Shown here: piece after piece, positions 45,587-56,794 of the stretch
How the letters are laid out: each line of letters begins with the position of its first letter
Position numbering within the stretch: the first letter of the stretch is position 1
Origin: Hydractinia symbiolongicarpus
Lineage: Eukaryota; Cnidaria; Hydrozoa; Anthoathecata; Hydractiniidae
Reading direction: 5' to 3'
Assembly: GCF_029227915.1 (NCBI RefSeq)
Contig: NC_079886.1
Coordinates: 20,250,501 to 20,314,500, forward strand
Length of the DNA stretch: 64,000 nucleotides
The notes under the pieces: model-generated
Databases searched by the model: none
What the model was told of the DNA's origin: nothing
The model's input: the letters and a program-made list of their open reading frames with translations, nothing else
Position numbers and translations under genes: made by a program

Positions 45587-45763
45587 CTAGTCGTTGCCCG
45601 TGGAAAAATCCACGGTTTCGCCCGTCCTTTATATTTACCCGTCGCAACAAAGTGGATAAAAATATATCGCATTTGATATTCGTGTTTCCGTAACATCATT
45701 TTCTAACTCAGCGGGGGTTCCGCGCAGAGACAGACAGACGGAATACGGCTATTATTATAGAGA
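45587..45763 (-). mobile_element. Helitron-like short element, unit 2
   Basis: Minus-strand orientation: host A then 5' TCTCTATAATAATAG (from 45763), 3' CTAG at 45590-45587. A perfect 7-bp stem CCGTGGA/TCCACGG with a 4-base loop (45598-45615) lies 7 bases from the CTAG. TC..CTAG ends, the subterminal hairpin and an A/T target are Helitron features. Its CTAG abuts the TC of unit 1, so the two are head to tail. Confidence 0.65.
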
Positions 45764-48700
45764 TTAAAAAATGTATATTTGCAATTTCTCAGTATGAACG
45801 GACTTGGGTAAACATGAGCTAAACAACGTTTTTTCACTCAAGTAAGACGCAGAGACTGATAACAGATTGATTTTCGTATTCTCTTTTAGTGTTATGGTTT
45901 CATATATACTGAATTAAAAAATCAGCCAAGATTGACAACGGACAAAAACAGAGAAAAAAACAAACAAAAAAAGAGAGGAAACGGCTAATAATATTGGGTC
46001 TGATAAAAAAATCGGTAGAGACTGTTGGTCGGCAAAAAACGTTAGTCACTTGGTCAAAATTTGGTCTCATTTGACTGCACTTTCTTTTTACTGATAAGGT
46101 AACAGTATTTTCTAGTATAAACAAAGAAAAATTTTAATGAGAGTGCGCTTTTGTTCTTTTCAGCCCATTTGAGATTGAGTGGAAACATTTCAACTGGTAT
46201 TCGATATCGATTTTTAACATGCTTTTCAACATGCCAAAAAATTGCTCACAGCGCAACAATGTAAAAATAAATGTTAAAAGATTGCATTTGCTCTCTATGG
46301 GGCGACATTTCTACTGCAGAAACTGCAGAAAGTACAATAACTTATATAAAATAAAATGCACTGAAATAATAAAGGTTATTACCTGTTTTAAAAAGTTTTT
46401 TTTGAATTCTTTCAAGTAGGAAAATTAAAAACGATTTGTTAATATCATTTAAAAAGCAAGAATAAAATAGACAACAGAATAGGCAAGCGCATTTACGGTA
46501 TCTATGATTCCTTCGTTGCATTTATTTTCGAGGATAATAACAAGAAGCACATGTCTTCTTCTTAAATTAAATCTGTTTTCATTTTTACTTTTGAATGAGA
46601 AAAGAAAATTTGGGGATAAGAATTATTATGAAACAGCTGGGTTTTTTTAATTGGATTTTCTTGAACCCATCTTTTACTTACATATTCTGATAATACTGGC
46701 TCTATATAATTTGCCTATATTTAATTGGCTATACAATTTTTGCCAAAAAAAATGCATTCAAATAATTGGGGTAAGTATACCTTATCTATTTTCTCCAACT
46801 TTTCTTTTGTTGTTTTTTTCTAAATAACAACGATAGACAATACAAGTTATTAAGCTTAAAATTACCTTGACTATTGAGTACAAACAGAAAAGAAAACAGA
46901 AAACAAAAGTCATATACACTTTTAAACACGACACTTCTTGTCCTCAGAATTTGTTGTCAAATGAGAATAATTTAGTCATTTTTCAAGTATTACCATACAG
47001 ACATCTCAATGTTCCTACTACTTTTTTGTTGCAATGCTTAAAAATTAAAATACAATTACCAACACTAGTCAAGCAAACACATTCTAGTCATACTCCTGTG
47101 TCCCTCAACAATAAAATATTAGCTGACGAGTATTAGTAGTATCTGCACTTTATTTTGCTTACACAGCTGGACATAAACAACAACTGCACATAAAAACAAC
47201 AAACAAACAAATTTGTCTTGAAAAATTATGTATAAATAAAATTAAGATAAAATAAAATGATTTAAATACTTTTGTAGCGCATGGAAGTGCCATGCGCTAC
47301 ATAAGTGCTAAGTTATATACACATTATAGACGATTCTTATTATTTAGCCGTCCGAGATTATGATGCAGCGAGTGGGTCTGTTTATAATTAGGTTATTAGA
47401 AAACACTATTAAATACTTTCCACCATGTTTACTCACATAATAACACTGCGTACTGTTACAGTGTGCACTTTGTACTGTTTTGCAGGTTATTGAACAAATC
47501 AATACCGAGCTCCTACTATTTATTATTTGCAACAAAGTTTATAAAGACACAAATAACCATTAATGGTTCTTTGTGACTTCTTAACACATCACTGATCTTC
47601 CTGCTTAGTATTTACAGTCGTGTTAGAACAGGTTTGTCACTTTTTTGAAGAATTTTAAAAATGAACAAGGTATGTGCTGGATAATATCTAACAGAGGCAA
47701 CATTTTGTATTTGTGTGATTGTAACTTGACAATCTTGTAGAAAATTACAAGGACATAGGGGGGTTATACAAGCTTACCCACAAACTTGATTGCAAACCAA
47801 GTGGCAGATCCTGAGTTATTGAGTCGTCAGCAAAAAAATAAGAGGCCTGGGACGAGCTTGGCAAAAAAATTATTTTTATCAATTAACCTTTATAATGTCT
47901 ATGCATTGATAAAGTTTGAATGGAGACCCCTTAACAGGTCTAAATTTACTGATGAAAGAAAATGTCCAAATTTGCTATTACTGAAATATGACATCATAAT
48001 TCATGCAGCATAATTAAATCTGAAATTCTTTAAATGTGAATATCTTGAGAACGAAAAGAGCTTTTTAAAAATCTTAAAAAGACTTGTTAGCTAATTTTTT
48101 AAGCTCTATAATATAAGTCCAACATCATTTTGTACTTCGGGTTCCCTTTAACCCTACTTTGGGGCATATCTTTTTTATGGGTTCCCAGATCCCCCACCCC
48201 CTATGTGATTATAAATAGCCCTTAATGAGATACATAGAATTTTATATAAATGTTTGATGACGTCATTGACTTTATGGTGACCTCATTATTTTTCGAATTG
48301 TCTGCTTTTACACCTAAAACTGTTTGCAGGTCGTTTGATGACAAAAAGGTGATTAAACAGATAAATAAAATAGGAATGATATTATATATAAGAATAATCA
48401 ACTTAGAATTATATTACATCAGTACTAACTTTTGTTTTTGGACAATAGACTTTTTGGGAACCTCATAAACACCCCCCCCCCCCCCATGGTTTATGAAGTT
48501 CATATGAGGGGCAAGGAAATTTAATTAAAATTTAATTTAAGTTTAACAAAAGAATCTTAATTAAGTCATTAAGTTTCTGCTGATGACACCAACCTTAAGA
48601 TTAGGGACAGAGAATTTAGACAAATTGATTAACTTAATTAAGAGTTACAGTCAAAATATTAATACAAAGAGTTCCCTTTGTGTTTTTACGCAACCCGCTG

Positions 48701-49097
48701 GTGCAAAATTTTAGTTAGATGACAGAACAATCCAGGAACCAACAATTAAATGTAGATATAGATGGAGATTTCTCAAAACAAAACAAATGCTTGTGAACTA
48801 GGGAAAAAAAACATGATTTTTATCAAACCTAGTAATAATTAAGTATTGGTTAAAGTTGGAATATTTTGCTTTCTGTGTCAAGAATCTACATGTAATTTCA
48901 TGGTTTCATTTGCTTCTTTCTATTTTTGGTGTTTTTCTATGGCTACAACTCAAGACAAAAATTAATGAAAAAGATAGCAGAATTTCGAAGATCCTATACA
49001 CACTGTTAATATGTCAAAGTTTTTAGTTAAATCAAAAATAATAAACAGTAAAGATTTTTTTAATGTCAATCCTAGTTCTTTGAAATTATTATTACAG
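45764..49097. other. AT-rich non-coding stretch
   Basis: No supported gene. If the candidate first exon at 50132-50167 is right, this is lunapark intron. A C14 run lies at 48472-48485. Confidence 0.4.
47273..47301. repeat. Perfect 12-bp hairpin
   Basis: TGTAGCGCATGG and CCATGCGCTACA around a loop AAGTG; the flanks ACTT/AAGT continue the pairing imperfectly. Notably GC-rich for its surroundings. Confidence 0.8.
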
Positions 49098-49348
49098 GTA
49101 ATATTAAGGAAAATGCAGCTAACGCATTCTCAAACTTATTTGTTTGGCCTACTCCCAAGTCACCTGCTACCTGGTCCAGTGATTTTGTTTGGAAAATTCA
49201 AGAAATAGGCAACACACGACAATTATCCAAAATATTACAGCTAGGGTTGTGGTTATATTTTTTATTTCAGCCTTGCAAAATTTTGATGTTATGCCCGCAA
49301 TTGCTAAGAAGTTGCTACATATATTTTTTAGCTACTTTTCTCTTATAA
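49098..49348 (+). CDS. Possible exon of unknown protein
   Basis: After a good acceptor (TTATTATTACAG ending 49097) a frame stays open for 82 codons to a stop at 49346-49348. The first half reads NIKENAANAFSNLFVWPTP and SSDFVWKIQEIGNTRQLSK, polar and coding-like; the second half is hydrophobic with several Cys (LWLYFLFQPCKIL). No family recognised and no partner exon found; it may be a chance frame. Confidence 0.25.
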
Positions 49349-52300
49349 TAATAAAAAAACACAAGTAACAAGTGTTCATTTTCCTTCAAAGTAACAGAAA
49401 AAAGTATGTCTTTTTCCATACACAACGGTACGACGTCGATTTTTAAATAAAAAATTTGTAAATGAAAATTGTTTTAAAGAAAAGCTTGCAAATGAATTAT
49501 ACAGATATAAGTCTCAGTTGCAAACTTTTTAAATTACAGCTTCAGTTTTTATTGTTAATATCATCTTGTAGAGTATGTTGATATGTCTACAAAAATTTTA
49601 TATGAAATAAACTCTGATTTTAACATTTTTAATAAAGTTTGTTAGTTACTCCAATGCCATTTGTTCAAAATTAAAGTAATTTATCGAAAATAAGAAATAG
49701 AACAACATAATAATAACTGTGTGGTTTATTAAGTTTTTAAAAAGTGTTAGGCAGATCGATAAAAATTTTGAAATGAAACAATTTCTGCAGAAGTAGAATT
49801 CTGATCAATGATCAGTGGACCCTTTAAAGATCAAACCACAAGGATATCAACACAGTGTGAATTACTTTTATAATGAAGGTCTGCACTGAATGTGATCATG
49901 ATTCTAATATAAACATTATCTTTCACTGCCTAGGTAAGATTGACTAGTTATAAGAATGGCTTTTCTCACTTTTTTTCAACATTCAAGGTCTGACATTATT
50001 TTCCGAGATTGATTAGTGGGCGACGCTTCAGAAAGATCCTTTTTCCAAAGCAAAGTGAGATTATTTTCTCTTACTTCGTAACAAGAGTCAAAGTCTAGAT
50101 TTTCCTTTTTTATTTAGAAAAACAAACTTACAATAAGAGTTGGAACAGCAGACAATGACAAACCCATTTCTTCTTGTACCAGTCCTTTCTACCATTCGTA
50201 AACAATAATATCTAAACAATTAATATTTATGTCTACATATGTCTATCAAATGTACATACAAAAAACAGGCCTTCCTTAAAATTTTTAGGAGGGACAGGTT
50301 TTAGAAGAATTTTACGAAAACCTAGACATGCAGTTACAACACAATGAGCAATCTAACATTAAAGTTAATCAGTAACTCAAAAAATGCTGATTTCTGTCAA
50401 CAGAAGTCACATTTGCAATTGAGCAATTTAAAACAGTGCTAAGCATTTTAGTTCTTTTTACACCCTACACTATTAAGATCTAGGCACCCCAACCTCAAAT
50501 TAAAAGTCATGGATACTTTAGAACATTAGTAAAAATGACATTAATAATAAGTAGTTATCTCACAGTGCAGAGAAAAATATTTCAAAATTTATTTATCTTC
50601 TTGTTTACATATTTCACGAGCCTTTAGGCAAGTATAATATAAGAGAAATAAAAAACAAAAAAATTATGACAATAATTTTTAAGAAAAAGTGCGATAACTA
50701 GTTTATCATTGAAATAAAATGTTAGTGTGAGCTTTCCATGAAGTTTTCAACGTTTTAAAGTGGCAAACAAGATTTAAAAGGAAATCCAATTTAAAAAATG
50801 TACTATCGTGTCGTGAACTAAATTTTACTTTGAACACATGTAAACAGGCTTTTAAAAACATTGAAAGGTTGACCAAACTTATTATATCATTCTATTTTAT
50901 ATTTATTTAGCATTCTTTCCTCTAAGATTTGTTTTTATCCAGCACACTTTTAAAAATAACAAATGTAATTACAAATATGTTATTTATATGTTAACTAGCC
51001 AAGTGTTTTTCTACCCACCAGACCTGATGTGTCCGGATATTAGTTTCTTGTTTTTCTCTCTTTTTGTTTAACTTAACTGCATCGTCACCCATACTATGTT
51101 TACTAACTGGTTTATCGAGGCTAAATACCAGTGTCGAGCAGCAACAGCTCTGCAATAGCATTACTTAAACTGGCCAAGTTTGTTTTAGAAGGACTAGTGG
51201 TGAAAGCAACTTACCCGCACCAGTGCTGCTGTGTTAAATAGAATTAGTAGGGATCCCGGGCTGCACTTGGTAACCACAAAGTGTTAAGATGTGTGTGAGC
51301 CCCTGGATGTACATAGAGTACAGGTGCAAGGAAATAAAGGATGGTGCACCGTGCGACCAGTACAGATTACTTCGGGAATAACAGAAGTGGAATGCTTCAG
51401 GCGCACTGCGGACAGTCACGATGGAGTTAACAACCAATGTGAAATAAAAAAGAAGCTAGAGATCATAAAGTTTAGGTCCCTGTGAGATATGTGAAAGAGG
51501 AAATGGAATCACAGAAGAGAAGCTCTGGATGTGATGAGCAGAATGAGTTGACATGGAGAACACTAGTAGGAGAAAAGATCTGGATGCAGTGGAGAAGAGT
51601 GAATTTATATTGGGAACATGCACATGAGTTTATGACAGCATCTTCTTTTCAGCTTAGCATCCTCACTCAATTCCGTCAAATAACCCTCAGTCTATTCTTT
51701 ATGAAAACCCCTAAAAAAAATTTCTTACTCCTGATTTGATGTTTTCATTGGGAATGACAGCAATTAATTTGTAAAATAATGAAAAATTTATGGTTGCATG
51801 GTGGTGGCTGTGGTGATAAATTGAAATGTATGAAGTAGATAAAAGTTTTGAAATTTTTGCGTTATAACATCTTTTGTATTTGCAAAACATTGTATTTATT
51901 GTAGGGGCGGTATATAAGTAATATTGTTTTTTTCTTTCTTTTCTGACCAAGAGCACATTATCAAATTTTAGTTCAAAGGCTGTTAACATGTAGATGTTTG
52001 AACTTCAGGTCGAAGCATCTAAAGTTGCGTCAACTAGTTGAATCTTGTAATTTAAACATCCCTACAATGAATGTTAAATCTATTTACTTTTTTCTTTCAA
52101 AATAGGTTGTGAACTGGAAAAGGCAGAAGAACAAGCTGATTTTTTATATTGGATAATAAAGGTTCCCCTAGGTCTGATTTAAATTTTTCGAAACCAGAAA
52201 TTAAAATTGTGTGAAAGCCAAAAAGGGTCAATCTCAGAAAAAATAAAGAAAAATATTATTTCAAAATATTACTGAAATTTTTTTCATAACCGAGAATACG

Positions 52301-54861
52301 AAATCAACAAATATTTTTCATCTGCAAATTTTTTCAGAAAGAAAGAGGTATTTACAAATACAAAATTATATTAAAAAAATCATTTCAGATCATGTGCTGC
52401 AATCACAACAAGGGGTGAAAGGTTACTAAGCAAATACACATTAAACAAACATAAACACTGTTTAATCTGCAATATGGAGAAAGCATTATTAAAGGTGAGA
52501 TTTCCTGTATATATTCACTGTTGAAATAAAAGGCAAAACAAATTCTAAAACGTTGGAAGAGCAAAGCCTCTAACTCATGATATTTTTGGCAATTAAAAAA
52601 TGAAGAGAGATATTTATAATTCGTTATAAATAACATAACCCTATTCCATTAAGAGAAGTCTCTCTAAAAAGTTTTGACTCATAATTAATGTCCAATTTTT
52701 TATTTTTTTTGCAAGTTTTCTGTGCAAGTTTTTTAAATTTGTCATACAAAATGTATGTACAACAAAAAATATGTTAAGTAACTACTATTTAAAAAATGAG
52801 CAAGAATGAGAATTTGTGTTCAGGCTTCAGTATAGGAAAAAAATAAATTTTTTCTTAAAAAATGTTATTCAAAAAGTAAAATATGGAAAAAAATCTGGTC
52901 TTTCCAATGGTACAAAATGTTTTTTTTTAAATGTATATAAAGATCAAATGTTTGTCCTCACATAATCATCCAGGGGTTCGATTTTTACTACTCAATTATG
53001 TGTGTGAACACATGCAGCATAACTACAATCGTTGACATAATATTGTGGCAAAAAATTATCAGTAAATGCCCCCTCCCCCTTCTCAGTGTTGAAGGAAAGT
53101 ATTGTGGACGCCTTGGGTGTTTTGTACCTGCTTGTTCCAGCATTCAGCAATGAAAACAGGGGGGGAAGGTGGGGGGGGGGACTTTCTATAGAAATTTGAA
53201 ATTTTTGCCACGTATTATGTCAAAGATTGTAGATGTTCACAAAAACCAATTACTTATGCAGGAGTATAAGATGCTCTTTTTCACCGTGTTAATTTTTTAA
53301 GAGAGTACTTCTTACGTTTTAAACCACTTCAAAACTCTAAAAGCTCTGGGAAGAAGAGCATGCATTGTGAGATGAAGGTTTGATCTAAAAACAATTTTAT
53401 TTTATTTTATGAGTTTAAAGGTTCCCTCCCTCTCAAAATCAAGTGCAGCTCATATTACAGATCTTTGAAAGTTGTCTAGAAATCTTTTTATTTTTTTGAA
53501 AAATCTTTATCTGTTCTCGAGATATTTGTCTTAAAAGTAGCGCTAATTATGCGAAATTGTGACATCATAAGTATGCATTGAGCATAATTATGGAAACTAA
53601 ATAAAAAAAAATTATGTAAAATGTTCAAAACGCGTCAAAGTGAATGGCCAGAAAACATTTTTAACTCTCCATGGCTTTTCAAAAAAGTTAAATTAACTCC
53701 ATTGCAGAGTATACTCATGACATCTTGCATAATTAGTGAATCTTCTTAGTCCAAATTCTAAAGAACCAATCAAGAATTTTAAAAAAAATATTCAAATTCC
53801 TAGACAACCTTTCAAGCTCTTTCATATGAGTTCAACTTGATTTTTCACGGGAGGTAACCTTTAAGCAGAACGTGAGTTATGAGCTTTCTGAAGATCATGG
53901 GTAAAAAGATTGTGCAAAAAAAAATATATCAAACTAAATATCTCCAAAAGTAAAAAAAGTTAAGAAAAAAATTTAAAATAGTTTTTAGATCAATGTTTGT
54001 GCGATCTCGAAAAAGCAAACAGCAAACATGAGTACTTAGAAGTTTTGTGAATGGGATCTCATTTGTAGGAGGGGTCGCTTTTTATTCGTGTCTCTTAAAC
54101 CTTCAAACTTTATTTTTTCTTTAGAATTCTTATGCCATTATGTAGGAAATCATACAAGCTTTCTAGAAATATAAACATTAATGTATCAAAATAAAGTTTT
54201 GGTGATTTAATAGCATATTAAAATATTACGACATGTCTGAATTAAGAGTTTTTACGCCTGCAAAATATTCCATAGATGACTTTTAGTGTTTACGTTTTTA
54301 TTGGATTCCTGAGCATGAGCGGAAAAAATCAGAAAAATCAACAGGCAAAAAAAACGCAGACCTGAAGAAAGTCAAATTATGGTTAAAAACTTTTATACTG
54401 TGGCTATAAGCATCTTTTCACTGATTTATGATCTAAATCTAAACTACATGCCGGCTAAATTCTAATTTCAGGAACAAAAGATTCCTCAAACTGAAAATAA
54501 AGCTTGAAATGGCTGTTCCACGACACCTGCATTATTTTGCCTAACGATCTGGAGATTATAAACAAAACGCGTCATGATGAAAGTGCCATTTGCCTGCTAG
54601 AGGTTGGCAAACCTGAATTATATTGCTGAGTTGTTTACAGCATATAGCTAGCTAGCTACTGCCCAATCCAAGTATGGGCAAGTTTATACCTGGCCTCCTC
54701 GATCTTAAATACAACAATCAATAGCATCTGTTCATTGGTTAAGTACGTTTTTATTATTAAGTTCTTATACTTCAAATCAGCAATTAACATCATAAATGCC
54801 AATGTGATAAGAAAACAGACAGCCAAATAGCATTTCATATGTCAGTGATTTTTAAAGCCAA
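49349..54861. other. Mostly AT-rich non-coding stretch
   Basis: No supported gene apart from the candidate exon listed at 50132-50167. 51110-51600 is clearly higher in GC and codon-like in places (frame 51482-51739 contains CDEQNELTWRTLVGEKIW) but matches nothing recognised. A G-rich patch at 53159-53180 has runs of 5 and 10 G. Confidence 0.4.
50132..50167 (-). CDS. Candidate first exon of the lunapark-like gene
   Basis: GAAGAAATGG start context at 50167, reading MGLSLSAVPTLI, ends in phase 0 at a strong donor GTAAGT (50131). The phase fits the exon starting at 45300. Lunapark proteins begin MG and are N-myristoylated, which MGLSLS would allow. The resulting N-terminus would be a few residues shorter than usual. 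Only 12 codons, so support is weak. Confidence 0.3.
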
Positions 54862-54898
54862 CTAGCTAGCTAGCTAGCTAGCTAGCTAGCTAGCTAGC
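54862..54898. repeat. (CTAG)n / (GCTA)n self-complementary microsatellite
   Basis: About nine uninterrupted CTAG units. Because the unit is its own reverse complement, the tract can fold on itself. Shorter patches of the same unit occur at 31580-31602, 31632-31645, 54646-54657 and 56021-56033. Confidence 0.95.
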
Positions 54899-56720
54899 AA
54901 GTTATACAAAAATGCTATTCTATTATGGCATTGTGAATCCTATATAATAATTGAGAGTAACAATAAAAATACTAATAAAAGCTTTACCTAAAGCACGCTA
55001 GTTAAAAAGCATCTGTTTGCATTTTCACCAATATAACTTTCACCTTCATTTTTTCAAATATGTTGATGCAGTTTCACTTTCGTTTTTTTTGGCCACCATG
55101 TTCCGACCTGGCCTTACGGAATCGACTTTTTATCATAAGAATGGGGCAATATTTTAGTAAGGGAAGGTTAACCAGACGCCAACCTCGTCCTCAGGACAGC
55201 TTTTTTTTACGCTTGTTTATCAGCAGAACGTGTTATTGCGAAGCAATTGAGCTTTGCGAGCGAAGCGAGCGAAGCGAAATTGTGGAGCACGTTTGCTACA
55301 CGCGAGGTATACCAAGAGAATTATTGAGATTCTCAAAATTTCGATAGAAAAAAAATCATATAAAATCAGCGTAAAGAAATAGGACTGATATTTTTGCACA
55401 TAAAGCTAGGGTATTTTTTTTTCTAATAAAACAAATAAGTTTGGACCGAGGGGTTAAAGTATAAGTTTAGTAAAAAATGCAATAAGTGCGGCTCGTACCC
55501 CCCCGTCTTTTGGTCCGGATTATACGTCCGCCGAACTTGAACACACAAAGAGGAATATGCCGTGAACAAGAAACGGTAGTCGGCATTTTAGACACGTATA
55601 TTTTACAGACCCAAAATATGCCTTATTTCTTTGTATTATAGCTAATTATGGTATAAATAATTAATTAATTACTTTGCAATTTTGCTTTTAATACTATTAT
55701 AGTTGTATTTTAATGAAATATAATAGTATTAAAACGGTTTTTTTCTTTTGAAAAAATTTATTGCTAGTCCTGTTTCTAATTGACTTTACTTGTGTATTTT
55801 AAGCTTTTTTGTTGCTGTGCTTTTTCTGGAGATTTTAGTTGGATTGGAAAGCTCCTGTGTAAGGTACCCTTTCCTAAAGAAAAATTGAAGTAATTTGTAC
55901 AATTATAACGCGCCGAGCTGTGTTTTATTTTATTGTTTCTAAGAAGATGTAAGAATACAATATTATCAATTTTAATTGGTTTTATCCAAATCAAGGTAAG
56001 GCTTAATCACACGAAAGGTAGCTAGCTAGCTAGAGCTCAGTTTTGTATAAAAGAATTGAAAGTAATTTGTAGAATACATATGGAGAAGCTGTATTACTAC
56101 CTAACTGATAGCCAGATATAGGAAAACCTGTAGCTAGGGCGCAGACAAAACAAATAGCTCTGGGCGCTAGAGTGAGCTGACCAACCATTTTTTATCATTT
56201 TTTATTTATTATATAAGTAACCTGTTACAGTAATTAAAAAAATATCCACTTTTGCTATCAAACCAACAGCAATGTAATTGGCAATAGGAATTAGTTTTCC
56301 CTACACCCTCCCTGAGAACAAAGTTTAAAACGACATTAAAACATTAAAACTGTCATTAAACAGAACTTCAAGGATGCCCAAGCACCACATCCTCTAAACG
56401 GCGTGGGCATCTTCGAAACTGCTTGTAATTTTAGAACAAGGGTGCTGATAAGCTGCATACGCCGTATAACGTGCAGGCGTTTTTGGGCAAGTTTAGCGTT
56501 TTGCAAAAAAATTGAAGTATTCACCCGAAAAAACCTGCATAGACCATAAAGTAAACTATGTGGTAGTAAAGTTCTTAAAAGAACTGTTTTTGATGGTTTT
56601 TGATAAAATTTACTTGATAAATAACTTTTAATTTTTATTAACTTCTTTCTGTTAAAGCATCTTTTTCCAACTATCGTCCACAAGGTATGTTACAAGGAAT
56701 TGAATTTTGAAAATGCTCCA
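54899..56720. other. Non-coding stretch with dispersed repeat pieces
   Basis: 55184-55330 has GC-richer repeat-like sequence (CCTCGTCCTCAGGA, GCGAGCGAAGCGAGCGAAGC). The first motif resembles CCTCGTCCCCAGGG at about 58102 and, reversed, CCTGGGACGAG at 47843, so it is probably a family of short elements. The frame 56336-56683 (-) is unrecognised. Confidence 0.4.
55686..55744. repeat. Perfect 16-bp inverted repeat
   Basis: TTTTAATACTATTATA (55686-55701) and TATAATAGTATTAAAA (55729-55744) enclose 27 bases. Confidence 0.8.
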
Positions 56721-56794
56721 GGCAAGTTCGGGAAAGTGCGGGCGGTTTTGGAAGACAATCACTAATTTAATTGGAAAAGTTGCCCGAACTTGCC
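56721..56794. repeat. 12-bp inverted repeat
   Basis: GGCAAGTTCGGG (56721-56732) and CCCGAACTTGCC (56783-56794), perfect, GC-rich, 50 bases apart. Possibly the ends of a very small element. Confidence 0.7.

Noticed and set aside
51110-51600. GC-richer stretch as a SINE or gene
   Set aside because: No promoter boxes, tail, target duplication or protein motif could be defined.
56336-56683. 115-codon minus-strand frame as a gene
   Set aside because: No recognised motif, no start context or neighbouring exon; left unannotated as coding.
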